Below are positions 1 to 13,082 of a stretch of 64,000 bases of DNA, in pieces (position 1 is the stretch's first letter; each line of letters starts with the position of its first letter). This DNA is from Prunus persica (Eukaryota; Streptophyta; Magnoliopsida; Rosales; Rosaceae), in the NCBI RefSeq assembly GCF_000346465.2, contig NC_034009.1, forward strand, positions 276,017-340,016, in the 5' to 3' direction. The notes below the pieces were generated by a model. The model made no database searches and was not told the origin of the DNA. It saw only the letters and a program-made list of their open reading frames with translations. A program made the translations under genes and the position numbers.

Positions 1-311
1 TTAATATTAATAAACTCTTATTCATTTTAATAGAGTGGGTTTGCCTTCTTCACTCATTTAAGATGATGAAGCTTTTTTTTTTTTTTTTTTTTGGTCAGAA
101 GTTGATGAAGCTATTTACAATAGAGTTTTAAATTTTGGCCAACCAACCTAAAAATTATAACTCTGCGTCGGCGGCACAAGTTGAGCTCATAAAAGCAGTT
201 TCGAAAATTTGAAATTCTGAACCTAACAAGTAAATGACAATTGAGGTCGGAACTAACCAGTAACGATTAATCATCACTAGTCACCACCTGCCTACCTTAA
301 CCCTACATATC

Positions 312-343
<32 letters not shown>

Positions 344-344
344 C
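1..344. other. AT-rich intergenic DNA, no gene seen
   Basis: No coding signal is visible. A T-run lies near 75-92 and a TA microsatellite at about 310-336 runs up to the edge of the next element. Confidence 0.6.
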
Positions 345-734
345 TTCCATTGAGGGATCCCTCAAATAAGCTTATTTGAGGGACACCCCTTGTAGGCCCC
401 ACTCCGGATTGTATTTCACTAATCCAAACCGTCTATTTTGTACATACTCATTCAAAGATCATCTCAACAAAAAATCACTTGAATCCGATATTATTTGACC
501 ACTCAATTAAGCTATTGAAATTTTAGCATTTTCTTGAAGCATCGTATTCATTGATTTTGTAAGACACAATTGGATGTCGAAATGGTTTCCGATTTGTCTA
601 ATTTTTTGTAAGGATGATCTATGAATAAAGACCTAAAAAATAGATGGTTTGGATCATTGGGAAAAAAATTGTAGGGTACCCTAAGGGGCGTCCCTCAAAT
701 AAAATTATTTGAGGGATCCCTCAATAGAAGGGGA
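345..734. mobile_element. MITE with about 50-bp terminal inverted repeats
   Basis: The left end carries ATTGAGGGATCCCTCAAATA and the reverse complement of the right end (about 680-734) carries the same sequence, followed on both sides by a second TTATTTGAGGGAC block. Each end is itself partly palindromic, so each could fold into a hairpin. The element sits between two TA microsatellites, which fits insertion at TA. It has no coding capacity. The superfamily is not certain. Confidence 0.8.
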
Positions 735-774
<40 letters not shown>

Positions 775-1110
775 CTTGGAGTGTTCCTCAGAATTGAGAA
801 CTAACACTAACAGAATGAATCTATATTATTATGAATGAAAATGAGTTTACTTATTCTTATTTTCTAGCTTGGCTAGCCTGCAGTAGCGCTTGCTCCGCAT
901 GCAGACCGCAGCGAATAAGCATATGCATGGCCTTCTTCCCATTGGCTTGTCTTGAAATTGTACTAGCTAGTGCTTGTCCTTCATTGATTCATTTCGAAAA
1001 CAGCGGTTCCATTTTTATGTGCTAAATATTACTATTAATATGTATCTACTTAGGAACAGATTCTGATCATCATTTTATTTGGTGCATATAATTAAGGACT
1101 AAATAATAAT
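735..1110. other. spacer upstream of the cyclase pseudogene
   Basis: This holds a TA microsatellite at about 739-770 and AT-rich DNA. A short open frame at 831-1025 resembles no known protein. Any promoter of the cyclase would lie here, but I cannot point to a definite TATA box. Confidence 0.4.
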
Positions 1111-2087
1111 ATGTGGAAGCTGAAGATAGCCGAGGGAGGACCCCGGTTGTCCACCGTAAATAATCACATTGGTCGACAACATTGGGAGTTTGATCCTGAT
1201 GCCGGAACACCAGAAGAGCGAGCACAAGTCGAAAGACTTGGTGACGAGTTTAAGAAAAACCGGTTTCAAGTCAAACAAAGTGCTGATCTTTTGATGAGAA
1301 TGCAGGTATGTTTTTCATTTGTAATTTATGTAATCTTTGATGTGAAATTAAATTTCTCTCTCTCACAGCTTACCAAGGAAAATCCATGTGGAGGACGAAT
1401 TCCAGCTCCAAGGGCTGTGAAGGTGAAGGAAACAGAGGAGATAACAGAGGAAGCAGTGACAAGTACACTGAGAAGGGCTCTCAACTTCTTTTCTTCCATT
1501 CAAGCCCATGATGGTCATTGGCCTGCTGAATCTGCTGGTCCCTTGTTTTTCATTCAACCTTTGGTACTATTTCTTACTTTGAATCCCTCACTCCGTTACT
1601 CGTACATTAGAATAATTTAGAATATCGCCTTTGTCAAAAAAATTAAAAATCAATTGATGTGTGCATGCCTGCACGTATACATTTATTTTCCCATATATAT
1701 GTTTATGGTTAATGATTTATCAAAATAAAATCAAGGCCATCCAAATTTATATGATATATATGCAGTTAATAGCATTGCATATTACTGGAGCCCTCAATGC
1801 GGTTCTAGGACCAGAACACCAGAAGGAAATAATTCGCTACATATGCAATCATCAGGTACTTAATCCAAAATAATATTAATTTTTTTAAAATATTATTATA
1901 GAGATTTAGTTGATTAAAAAACTAAGATGATTGAGGTGGGCAGAATGAAGATGGAGGATGGGGACTACACATAGAAGGGCAGAGCACAATGTTTGGGTCA
2001 GCACTAAGCTACATTGCCCTGAGGCTGCTTGGAGAGGATCCTCATGATGATGATGGTGAAGAAGACAAGGCTGTGGCACTGGCAAGA

Positions 2088-2147
2088 GCCCCAATCTTGA
2101 GTGAAATAAATACCGCGGCCCCAATCTTGAGTGAAATAAATACCGCG
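2088..2147 (+). repeat. 30-bp perfect tandem duplication in cyclase exon 4
   Basis: The 30-base unit starting GCCCCAATCTTGAGTG occurs at 2088-2117 and again at 2118-2147 without a mismatch. It keeps frame locally ([10 protein letters not shown] twice), but the conserved [13 protein letters not shown] that follows is in another frame. Confidence 0.95.
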
Positions 2148-2255
2148 GCGGTGCACTGGGGATCCCATGTTGGGGAAAGTTTTGGCTTAGCGTACGTATA
2201 TAGCTGTCGTCGTCACTTATAATTTTTCATGTCAAATTAAAATTAAAGAGTTAAT

Positions 2256-2261
<6 letters not shown>

Positions 2262-2319
<58 letters not shown>
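2262..2319. repeat. CT dinucleotide microsatellite in a cyclase intron
   Basis: About 29 CT units lie between exons 4 and 5 of the cyclase pseudogene. It is simple sequence and probably length-variable. Confidence 0.95.
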
Positions 2320-2322
<3 letters not shown>

Positions 2323-2446
2323 CGGTTCAACTAGGTGCTAGGAGTATATGAGTGGTCAGGGTGCAATCCTCTGCCTCCTGAGCTCTGGCTTATACCAAAT
2401 ATCTCTCCCATTCATCCAGGTTCGAATTCGAAACAAACACATATTT

Positions 2447-2618
2447 TCTGAGCGACCGAACCATTCCAGTGATTGGACCAACAAATCTCTTCCCATATAA
2501 GTATGACATAGGCATGTAGACCAGGCGACAATAGAACAACATTTTGCCTGTTTTTCAGATATACTTATATGGGAAGAGATTTGTTGGTCCAATCACTGGA
2601 ATGGTTCGGTCGCTCAGA
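2447..2618. repeat. 58-bp perfect inverted repeat from a cyclase exon
   Basis: Arm 2447-2504 is the exact reverse complement of arm 2561-2618, separated by 56 bases. Both arms encode [19 protein letters not shown] of the cyclase. The stretch just right of the left arm (about 2505-2548) holds, on the minus strand, the missing upstream half of the same exon ([14 protein letters not shown]) preceded by a splice-acceptor-like CAG. The exon was thus broken by an inversion with duplication. Confidence 0.95.
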
Positions 2619-5600
2619 CAAGAGCTCTACACTGAGCCTTACCATGAAATAAACTGGCCTAAAGCTAAAAACACAGTTGCAAAGGTTAGTTGTTTAAAAT
2701 GTTTTATCAGATCAGTATGGCAATACCATGAGTTAATTAGTAAGGACACTGCTTCCCTTGGAGGGATTCCTCTACTACAAATCACCGTTTGACACCTATA
2801 AAAATAAATTATCAAAAACACAAAAGGAAAAATATTTACACTCGTGGCAAACTGTGATTGGTAGGAAAGTAGGAGTCCCTACTTCTAGGGAAGAAGACAA
2901 GTATTTTCCAATATTACATTGGAACCTATGAAGTGTTCCGTAAAAAAAATACTATACCTTGGTAACATACTTAAAGCCAAAATGCTTGCTATTTCAGGAA
3001 GATCTCTACTATCCACACCCTCTAGTGCAAGATCTGCTGTGGGGATTTCTTCACCATGTCGCCGAACCTATTCTGGCTCGTTGGCCCTTTTCTCTTCTGA
3101 GAGAGAAGGCTCTAAAAGTTGCAATTAACCATGTACATTATGAGGATCAGAATAGCAGATACCTTTGCATTGGATGTGTAGAAAAGGTAATTAACATGTG
3201 GGGAAAGAAAGAAATATTTAAACCGAACTTCACAGCTTTTTTCACCAATCTGAAATGCTAGCTGCATTTGCAGGTGTTATGTTTGCTTGCTTGTTGGGTA
3301 GAGGATCCAAATTCAGAAGCATATAAGCTTCATCTGGCCAGAATTCCAGATTACTTTTGGGTTGCTGAAGATGGCTTGAAATTTCAGGTGACTCATCTGT
3401 CAGGTCTTCCATATACAAGTCCTTGCATGAAAACAAGAACCCATTGCCGTCAAAAGATAGGTCCAATCCATATTGCTCCTTGAAAGTCACCTTGACCTAC
3501 TCTGCTCTTTTTCACCGACCTTTTGCCTCTCATTTGCCCCTGACCCTCAAGTCCGTCAAAATTGCTGATGTGACACAAATAGAATCTGTTAACGAGTTCA
3601 TTCGTTATAAATACACCCTGTTAACGTTCAACCTGAACATTCAACTTTCATGTGCGCGTTCATATCGTGTTATAAATTTGTGAAGGGGAGGGACAAACTG
3701 AGATGCAAAAAGCTGGTCAAAAGAATAAAGTGAGTCAAAATGACTTAAGAGAGGGACAATATGGAATTTGACCCTTGTTTCAAGAGGCAAAGGCATAATT
3801 AAGACAAACTATATAAGCACACCTTGAGACCGGTTCTGTATAGGACGCACGTATGGTCGTTAATAAAGATCACATTGTCGATATGTCGAAATTAACTGTT
3901 GTCAACAAAACATTATTTACTGCAGAGTTTTGGCTCTCAAACGTGGGATGCAGTGTTTGCAATCCAAGCAATACTCTCCTGTAACCTAAACGACGAGTAT
4001 GGGCCAACACTTTGGAAAGCACATGACTTCTTGAAGGCTTCACAGGTTATATTTCACTGATCATGCATGCATGATACATCTCCCTCGATAGTTTTGTCTA
4101 CCACAACATATACTTGAGAGAATTATTTAATTTTTTGAAGGTTCGAGCAAACCCTTTTGGTAACTTCGTTGCAATGTATATGTATCGACACATTTCTAAA
4201 GGTGCATGGACATTCTCAACGCAGGACCATGGTTGGCAAGTCTCCGATTGCACCGGAGAAGGACTAAAGGTTGTATTGCAACTCTGCTACTTAAATGTAC
4301 ATATATTACCCACATACTCTTATTAATTTTTTTAAAGGAAGGAGTTAAGGGTGGTGGCATTAATCTTTTGTCTAATGTAGCTAGGCTGCACTCTTGTTGT
4401 CACAAATGTCAACGGAACTAGTTGGAGAAAAAATGCAAACAGAATGTTTCTATGATGCTGTGAATGTCATTCTTTCTTTGCAAGTAAGAACTAGCTAAAC
4501 AAAGGTATATATATAAATATATATGGTTCCTTATAACTAAGTTTTGGTAACATAACATGCTTTTGCTCTTTAATTTTCAATACCAGAGCATCAGTGGGGG
4601 TTTCCCGGCTTAGGAGTCTCAAAGAGCATTTCGTTGGTTGGAGGTACGTAATAATGCTCTAAGCTTGGAAGTTTATATATCAATCTCATATAGTTAGGCA
4701 AAGCATCGTATAAACTTTTATTCTCTTGCAGAAGTTCAATCCCACAGAGTTCTTTGAGGATACTCTTATTGAACGAGAGTATGGTTTCTTCGAAAACTTT
4801 TTCGATATAGAAATTCAATGGTCTCTCGAGCTTCATTTTCTAATTTCTAACACTTATACATGTGTAATCTTAATTAGGTACGTAGAGTGCACATCATCAG
4901 CAGTTCAAGGTCTAGCACTCTTTAGGAAATTATATCCCGAGCACCGAAGGAAGGATATAGAAAGTTGCATATTAAGAGGAATTCGTTACATTGAAGACAC
5001 ACAAAATCCTGATGGATCATGGTAATTAATTTGTTTTTAGACATCCGTTTGGAAAAACAAAAGACTGATATTGATCAGATGCACATTTCTTTCTAAACTG
5101 AATGTGTCCAATTTGCTTGTTCATGTATAAGTCTAATAGTTGGAAGCAAATGTATAGTTGCTTTTTTCTGGCAACAAGATAAGATTAAGGGCACAGAATA
5201 TATTACAAGAGATTAAAATTGAACAGATATGGATGTTGGGGTATTTACTACACATATGGAACATGGTTTGCCGTAGAGGGGCTAGCAGCCCGTGGAAAGA
5301 ACTACTAGAACAGTCTCGCATTGCGGAAAGCTTGTGAATTTTTACTATCAAAGCAGCTACCTAATGGTGGATGGGGAGAGAGTTACCTTTCAAGTCAAAA
5401 TAAGGTACGTAAGGGGAAAGAAATTGATGTAATTAAACTGTGCATCAGATAATGAGAGTGTGAAATTTTAAGACCCATAACATGAAACTGTTTTAATGGC
5501 GGTCAATTTGAAGAAGGATACCCTAAACACATGACATAACAAAATCCCCAAATATATTCCCCAAAACATACATATAGAAAAGTAAAACCAGATATCATAA

Positions 5601-6659
5601 AAATAACGTATGTCTCAGTATCGTATTATATATCTAAACCCGATAAAGCTCGATCCAAATCCTTAATTTATCATACATGTTTGTGTTATCGTATCCTAAG
5701 TGATTTTGGTCAATGTGGTTTGTAAGATGCGTTGTTTCATTTGTCTTCTTATTATGTCATGCTGCAAATGTATTTTTGGAAACAGGTGTACACAAATCTG
5801 GAAGGCAACCGCGCTAATTTGCTAACACTCCGTGGGCGTTGTTATCCCTCATCAACGCAGGGCAGGTCAGTATTGGTATTATCACGTACGTACGCATATA
5901 GATCATGGGCTCTACCCACAAACGACATTTGGAGTGGGAAATTATTAACTATAAATATCCTACTGTGAGCAAAGGAAAATATTGAAAACTTCAGCCCCAG
6001 CCCAGGATGAAGCTGCTTTCTTGACAAAAAGAAAATTCTAATCCATGCCATGCAAATTGCAATGTCAAGGAACTAAAATAAAGAAGTTGAATTTGAAGTG
6101 TACCTCAATATTAAATTATTTAAATATACACTCCTCTTAATAAGAAATGTCTTAAAAATATATATATATATATATATTTAAATACGTGTTGATGAAAATT
6201 CAGGTTGACATAGATTCAACACCCATCCATCGTGGAATAAGGCTATTGATCAATTCACAAATGCCCGATGGTGACTCCCTCAACAGGTAAATAAAGGGAT
6301 CCTACTTTGTTAATAATATTACACTTATTTTATATTTTTTTCATAATGATTTAAGTTTTAAACTTAATTCATTTGTGTACTATTACAGAAAATTACTGGA
6401 GTATTTATGAGGAATTGTACGCTAAACTACTCATCATATCGAAATATCTTCCCAAAATGGGCTCTTGGACAATATCATCTCCACGTTCTACTGCAAAAAT
6501 CTTGAAATATGCAAGGACCTGTTGTAAATGCATGAGTTGGTGGATGACCACCATACCTCTTAGCACTCACCCTTTCTAATTTTATGTAACCTATACACTA
6601 AATATCATAGTTATGGGCTTGTAATTTATGAGTCGTTACTGTCTTCATATCATTGTAAG

Positions 6660-9600
6660 CCTATAATTAAGAGGTCTTATTAGGATGAGACATACAAGTT
6701 GGTTAACACAAATTCTATTGTCTTTCTCTATTTTCGAATTTTCTCTACAATTTTCCCTTAATTATATAATATGTCATCAGCACGAGCCTCTTATCACTTG
6801 AGGTTTTGTTTTTCTATCTTAGAAATAGAATTGTTTCCTCTTATATATCGCAATAAATATAGAACTCTAGTTACATAGGCTTTGACAAATGGAAAGAAGT
6901 GCATCAACAAAAGCAAGCTGAACAACAAGATTCTAAACAGCTAAGTTATTTTATTTTTATTTTCATTTACATATCTAGTATATATGAAATTTGATATTTT
7001 ACAAAGAAATTAACATTTTTATTATAGATATCTATCTTGTCTATCTACTTACAAGATTTCAACTGTTTTTGTTATTTGTCAGAAATTCAAGATTTTTGTT
7101 AAGAGTAAAGATCAATATCAATGTGATATTTCATGTCACCAATCTTTATGAGGTAAAGTGAGATACTCAAGAATTTCAATTCTTATATAACTAATGGAGG
7201 ACAAGAAGTTCCTTAGTTCTTATTCAATCATGTAAGGGCCAGAAGATCCTTAGATTTCAATCCTTATAATATAAATATTTGTGGACTTGAAGTTGCCCAA
7301 TTCTTAAAAGGAAAATGAAAACCTGAAGCTCTTTGACTTATTTTTCATTGGAACCAGAAGTTTCAACAATTTATTTTATTGCAATATTTTGATTTTTGTT
7401 GTATTTTATTTTACTTAGTTCTTTTCTTTAGTTTCATTTTTATTTTATGCAAGGACCCGAAGTCCCTAAATTATATAATTAAATAAAGTCCGAAGTCTCT
7501 TAGTTCTTAATCCATTTAATATATATATATACAAGGATTTGAAGTTCTGCACTTCTCAGAAAGCAAATCAAGACTTGAAGTTCTTTGATTTTTCTTTAAC
7601 TGGAACCAGAAGTTCCAAAATTTTATTTTATTTTTTATTTTTATTTTATTTTTATTGTTACATTCAATTATTGTTTTCATTTCAATAATTTATATTTAAG
7701 GACCTGAAGTTTTTAATATGACCCGAAGTTCAATGTCTAATCCAAACTATAAGTTCCACATGTGCATTAAAATAAATAAATTCAAGAACCTGAAGTTCTA
7801 GTTGTATCAACCTCCAAATTTATATTTCAACAAGTGCATATGTATTTTGATTTTAGGCTGAAAAATATACATCATGTTAAGAACCTGAAGTTTCGATATT
7901 ATTTGGATTTCATGTTTTCTAATTTTTATTTATTATTATCATTTTATTTTATTACTTTGAACAATATCATATTACTACAAATTTGGACCTACAGTTGAAA
8001 ATCAGGTATTCTTTTTAATTTGACATAGGCACCCGGACCTGAAGTTTCAAATATACGTTAATATATATCCAAAGTTCATAATTGTCTATTGAGATTAATA
8101 TTAATATGAACTTGTAGTTCATATCCTGTCAAGAACCTGTAGTTCTGGCATAACATATATAAAATGTTAATTGAACCTAAAGTTCAAAATCAAACGTTGT
8201 TTTTTCTTTTATCTTTATCATGTTTTCCACAATTGAATCAAAAGATTGGAACTTTCAAGTTCATTGATTCTTAGTTTTTATTATTCTTATATTTAATTAG
8301 AACCTGTAGTTCTATATCACACAATCTAATTGGAACCCGAAGTTCTTCAATTATCATATCTATGCTATTGCTATCAAATTGAGCTTGAAAGACCTTTAAT
8401 TCATCATTTAGTTTTGAACATATTTTTCTTAAAATCAATAATTTTATGTGATCTTTTTGAACCTAATGTTCAAGATCAAATTCAGTCTATAGCCAGAAGT
8501 TTTATTTATATGACTTGCTAGAATCCGAAGTTCTATACTTTAAAACTAGAAGTTTGAAACTTTTTAAATTCTCAGTTTATAATAGAAATTTACAAATATC
8601 TTCACATTAGAAATGTAATTCTATAAATTAAATTTATCTTAGAATCGTTCGATATATTCAATTTATCTTATAACCTTCTATTTTATTTTTTATATTTTAT
8701 CATATTTTATTTTTATTTTTAGAACTCGGTGTGATTATTATTGTAAGTATTTTTTTAAAAAAATTAGTACTACTTTATTGTCTTTGTAAATTATTTATTT
8801 ATATCTTATTTGGACCAGAAGTTCCATGTTAAGCAATTAGGTGAAATTAGAAGTTTCATTATACATATTTGAAATACAAAATTTAATTTGAGATTATAAA
8901 AATCTGAACTATTTGCAATGACATAATTAATTCAAAACCTGAAGTTTTGATTATGTATTTTAATCAAAACCTGAAGTTTTGGATATTTAATTTGTATTCT
9001 GAACCAGAAGTTATAAATTTTGAAAGTTTAAGTCCAGAAAGAATGTTTTAAGTATATTATATGAATTAGAAGTTCAATGAATATATATATATTTTTTTTT
9101 GGGGTTCTATTTTTCATGGATATCATAAAAGTGGATATTCTTATATATACAAATAAGAAAGAAAATAGAGATCCAAGTAAGATTGTAATATGGAAGAGCA
9201 TAAAGGAATAAATTTATGCTTTCATGTTCCAGGTGCTCCAGCAGTAGCAATATAGAAAATATGATGTGTTTCAATTGTTGGTAAATAAAAAGTCTTTATT
9301 ATGCATCCACGAATTTCATATGATTATATCCGTTATTTTCTGAAGAAATATAAGCATACATAATTCCCTGAAGCGAATGTAAGCTCTATATCATTTCTGG
9401 AGACCATGGTATTTATGTTACACTATATATTGAGCAAACATGAAGATTTTGCTTCACGTTATTATCTTTATATTATTTATATTTAGTCCCTAAAGGACAA
9501 CACTTACCACTCCAATCAAATAGCATTATTTTGATGAGACCAATTTTCCGTGTTAGGGGGAGAAAAGATTGTTCCTGAAGAATGACATGAATTGATATGA

Positions 9601-11390
9601 AATGCATTCATTATTGTTTCATCAAAATTTTGTGCCACCTAACGTAAAAGTAAGGTATGAAAGAAATTGCAATCTAGAAGATTGCAAGTCAAATACTAAA
9701 AGCATTTAAAAACACAGTTAAAGTGACAAATCACATCAAAATGTTGATGTCCTAATTAGGCAATCTAAAGTAATAGCAAATGATTTATCTAGTTATGTGC
9801 CTAAGTAGTCAACAATTGGCTCTGCTGAAGGTGAGACTATATTAAAAGGTCCATGCATCCCAAATAATATAATACTATTTGAAATATCCGCATTTCATAT
9901 ATATTTAATCTTGCAAGAGATACAGTCTTATAAGAAAACATAAGTCCATTAGAAAACAACAAAAGCCCTTGAAGAGGTATGGGTACCTAGTGACTATGAA
10001 AATGTCTATATCTTATACATGCTTAAAGAGAAATGTGGGTTTATAAATTGATGATTATCAATGATACTATTTATATATAGTACGTACTAAAGTTATAAAG
10101 GGCTATGATGATATTGATCCTCGTTTTATTATGATTGTCGACAATGTAAACAAAGATTTGCCAAACTGGAAGAGGTAGTCCAGTAAAATTGAATATTTTT
10201 GGAAAACATGGAAGAAATGGACCTAGAGTTCGTACACCAAAAGATGTAAAATTGTATTGGTTACAAATCGGTGCTTGTGATGAAGTGAAATAAAATCACT
10301 TGATATGGCAAAATGTATCCATGTAAAGACATGGAAGTTAGATGATATTATCCTAGTATATTATGTAGATGCAACCATGTTTCTTCTTACGAAGCATGTT
10401 CACTGTATATTTATGGAGACTCGCATTTATATGAAAATCTAAAAAGATTATGAAGTTAAGCATATCACCAGAAGCGATCTTTTGAAGAATATATATGAAT
10501 AAATTCTCAGAGATGTAAAATGTCATATATTATATAAATTATTGAAAGAAAAATTCTAAGAAGTTAAGGAGCCCGAAGCTCAATGCATATATATTCAAAT
10601 ATCATGAAATAAAAGTGATCTAATTGCCTCAATGAGTACTTTTGATTGAATTTTGAGTTCGAGATTAAGTTCAATATCGTTGCAACATATTCAAATTTTT
10701 AAAGAAATTATCAGAATATTTAGGTCTCTTGAAGAGCCTATGACATGCTAGCATAGTATACAAAAATTTGTATGAACAACTTATTACATCATGCAATTTT
10801 ATACTCTTGTCCTCGTAACGGTAACGTATGAGTTTGTTTATATTATTATTTTGATGTTATTATTCAATATGATGTTATTTTAAGAATTGTTAATGTGAAA
10901 GGTTTTTTGAAAAATAGTCTAGATATTTTTGGTATTACTCTAACCTCAACAGAGATTCAAAGGAATGACACACATACATCCTCCAATGATGATGTTGAAG
11001 AAATTTTTATACAGCGCATTATCAAAGCTCACTCTGCAGGAGGAAAATGAGATATCAATATCATTTTTGTTGCATCTTCAAATAATTCAAGTTTGTCGTC
11101 ATCAGGAGGAGTAATTCAATAGGGGGAGCATTCAACAATTTTCTACATACAGGAAATATGCGCTGTACTCTTTTCCCTTCGACTAGGTTTTTGTCCCATC
11201 GGATTTTTCCTAGCTAGGTTTTAACAAGGCATCATAAGTGTGTCCAACACCATATCAATAATCCAGAAGAATGGTGCATGATAGGACCATGTATTGTCTT
11301 TCTCTATTGTCCAACACCATATCATCTATTGTCTTTCTCTACTTTTGAATTCTCTCTACAATTTTCCTTTAATTATATAATAGGACCATG
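6660..11390 (+). mobile_element. decayed Ty1/copia-type LTR retrotransposon
   Basis: A TATTGTCTTTCTCTA block with about 50 similar bases following occurs at about 6716-6769 and again at 11329-11388, as expected of the 3' parts of two LTRs. After the first copy comes ATGTCATCAGCACGAG, a likely primer-binding region. Near the right end (11100-11260) is a purine tract GGGGGAGCA, then TGTACTCTTTTCCCTTCGAC, a TAGGTTTTTGTCCCA block and TCCTAGCTAGGTTTTAACAA, a signature I recognise from plant copia 3' ends. The interior (9600-11100) gives only broken pol-like reading frames full of stops. LTR outer borders and target duplication are not resolved. Confidence 0.65.
7200..9080 (+). repeat. dispersed ACCTGAAGTTC-like motif array
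   Basis: Roughly 35 variants of a short motif near ACCTGAAGTTC (also ACCAGAAGTTC, ACCTGTAGTTC, CCCGAAGTTC) recur with irregular spacing of about 20-150 bases inside the copia-like element. No reading frame runs through it. Examples are at about 7602, 7791, 8138, 8304, 8815, 8939 and 8971. Confidence 0.8.
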
Positions 11391-11485
11391 TATAAGGCAT
11401 AATATTAATCAAGTGGGCATTTATAGTATTGGGGCATATATTTGTAGATTTTCTATTTCATTTTCTGCTTTAGTCATTGCTCTGC

Positions 11486-11989
11486 AAGTTTGTTGACTTA
11501 TGTGGCAATTTGAAAGGTTTCTTAGCTACTTAAATAACTTATGTCCCAACAGACTTCAATTCAATTAATGAAATGTTATGAAAAAAAGAAGGAAACATAT
11601 GAAAATCTGATCCTGAAAATAGAGAAAAAGGGATTGTGCCCTTAATTATAAATATTTGTATTATTTAGTATATTTTCAATATGGGATCGTTGGTGGGCAA
11701 ACATAGCTTTCTTAACATGATATACTTATGCAAGTTTGTTGACTTATGTGGCAATTTGAAAAGGTTTCTTAGCTACTTAAATAACTTATGTCCCAACAAA
11801 CTTCAATTCAATTAATGAAATGTTATGAAAAAAAGAAGGAAACATATGAAAATCTGATCCTGAAAATAGAGAAAAAGGGATTGTGCCCTTAATTATAAAT
11901 CTTAATTATAAATATTTGTATTATTTAGTATATTTTCAATATGGGATCGTTGTGGGCAAACATAGCTTTCTTAACATGATATACTTATA
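11486..11989 (+). repeat. tandem duplication of about 245 bp
   Basis: The segment starting GCAAGTTTGTTGACTTATGT at 11486 is repeated from about 11731 almost base for base, with a small extra duplication of CTTAATTATAAAT and one G difference in the second copy. It is a recent, non-coding event. Confidence 0.9.
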
Positions 11990-12840
11990 CTTATTGAGTT
12001 GCCCACCCTCCTTCCCCCCCTCCCTGATCTATATAGTCACTTTGTTCTCTTGTGATATCAGGAAGGAAGTTGAGGTTTTACTCCAAAATTAATTGGCAAT
12101 GTGGAGAGTAGTCCAACTCTTTATAAGCCCTTGCTAGATTTCTCAACTTCCAATGTGGGACATTTTTTACCTTCACAGTCTCACAACGTTAACTTTGCCT
12201 TGCTCGCACACATATTTGTATTATGGAAATCATGAACATTTAATTCTCTTCGCCTCGACCCTGGTGCCTCTATGGTGGCAACTAATTTCATAGGTAGATT
12301 TTAAAGTTCCACTTGCTTGTTTGAGTTTTACTATTTACGATGGAAAAAGAAAGATTTTTTCTGGTGGAAGATATACTGAAAGAGGTGTTGCTTTATCATT
12401 TATTAGATAAAATTACTAAAATGTTCATACCATATCATCAACTTAATGATTTTATTGAAAAAAATTAACGGAATAAGGTAGGATGAGACATGAAATATAT
12501 ATAAGGGAAATTGAGTTGGTTGAAAGTTTACAGGTGAAATTGAGACGATGAACAAAGCACAAGTAGAGCATATCAATAGCCTAAAAATAATTTAGTAAAT
12601 TTAGGTTTTAGCCATAAAAATACTTTCATTTTTGGAAAAAACCAAAATTTTTCCGAAAAAGACAGAAAAACTCATCAATTTTCAAACCAAAGACATGCAA
12701 ATGCAAAATATTCTTGAGGAAATCCAAAAATAATAAGGGCATTTTTGTTCATTTTGACTTCTTTTAAAAATATTTCTCTTTTTTTTTAGCCTTTTTCAAA
12801 ATGTGCAAAATAATTTCAAGCGACAAGAAAAGTCCACGTC
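11990..12840. other. intergenic DNA before the ABC1K gene
   Basis: No gene, RNA or intact repeat is recognised. A line near 12150 (CCAATGTGGGACATT) resembles sequence often seen near plant LTR ends, but nothing supports a full element. Confidence 0.4.
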
Positions 12841-12985
12841 AAAAGAAACTCAGAGTTGATCACACTGACTGGCACAGCTTCCCTTGCTTGGGATCCTGCC
12901 ACGTCTTCCTCCAACGGCCAGTAGAAATTAGTCCCTCCCTCCCAACCATAACCATGTGTTGATTTCTGCTCAGCTCCACAGTCAC

Positions 12986-13027
<42 letters not shown>
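12986..13027. repeat. CT microsatellite in the ABC1K 5' leader
   Basis: A CT run ends about 55 bases before the ABC1K start codon at 13083. Pyrimidine-rich leaders like this are common in plant genes, and it probably lies in the 5' UTR. Confidence 0.8.
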
Positions 13028-13032
<5 letters not shown>

Positions 13033-13082
13033 CTATCTCTAAAGAAAAAAGGGTAAAGCCAGGGGTCTTACGGCTCCGCCAG

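Larger units (their letters stand above)
1111..6505 (+). pseudogene. oxidosqualene cyclase (triterpene synthase) pseudogene
   Basis: The intact family cyclises 2,3-oxidosqualene to triterpenes on the ER membrane. Exons read by eye: 1111-1305, 1369-1563, 1766-1855, 1944-2191, 2335-2419, about 2559-2684, 2998-3186, 3274-3387, 3926-4045, 4141-4269, 4385-4483, 4587-4643, 4732-about 4780, about 4878-5022, 5229-5404, about 5787-5868, 6204-6287, 6389-6505. Family hallmarks are [56 protein letters not shown] and [16 protein letters not shown]. The catalytic Asp of DCTAE is kept but the motif reads DCTGE. Lesions: TAG for the Trp of GGFPAW (4611-4613), TAG at 5306-5308, a frameshift in exon 4 around a 30-bp duplication, a 1-base deletion near 5823-5831, and an extra MetTyr at about 4177. 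The exon with the MxxYCR motif is partly inverted. The motif reads MLFYCR on the minus strand, closer to lupeol-type MLCYCR than to MWCYCR of beta-amyrin synthases. Product type is therefore inference. Confidence 0.93.
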
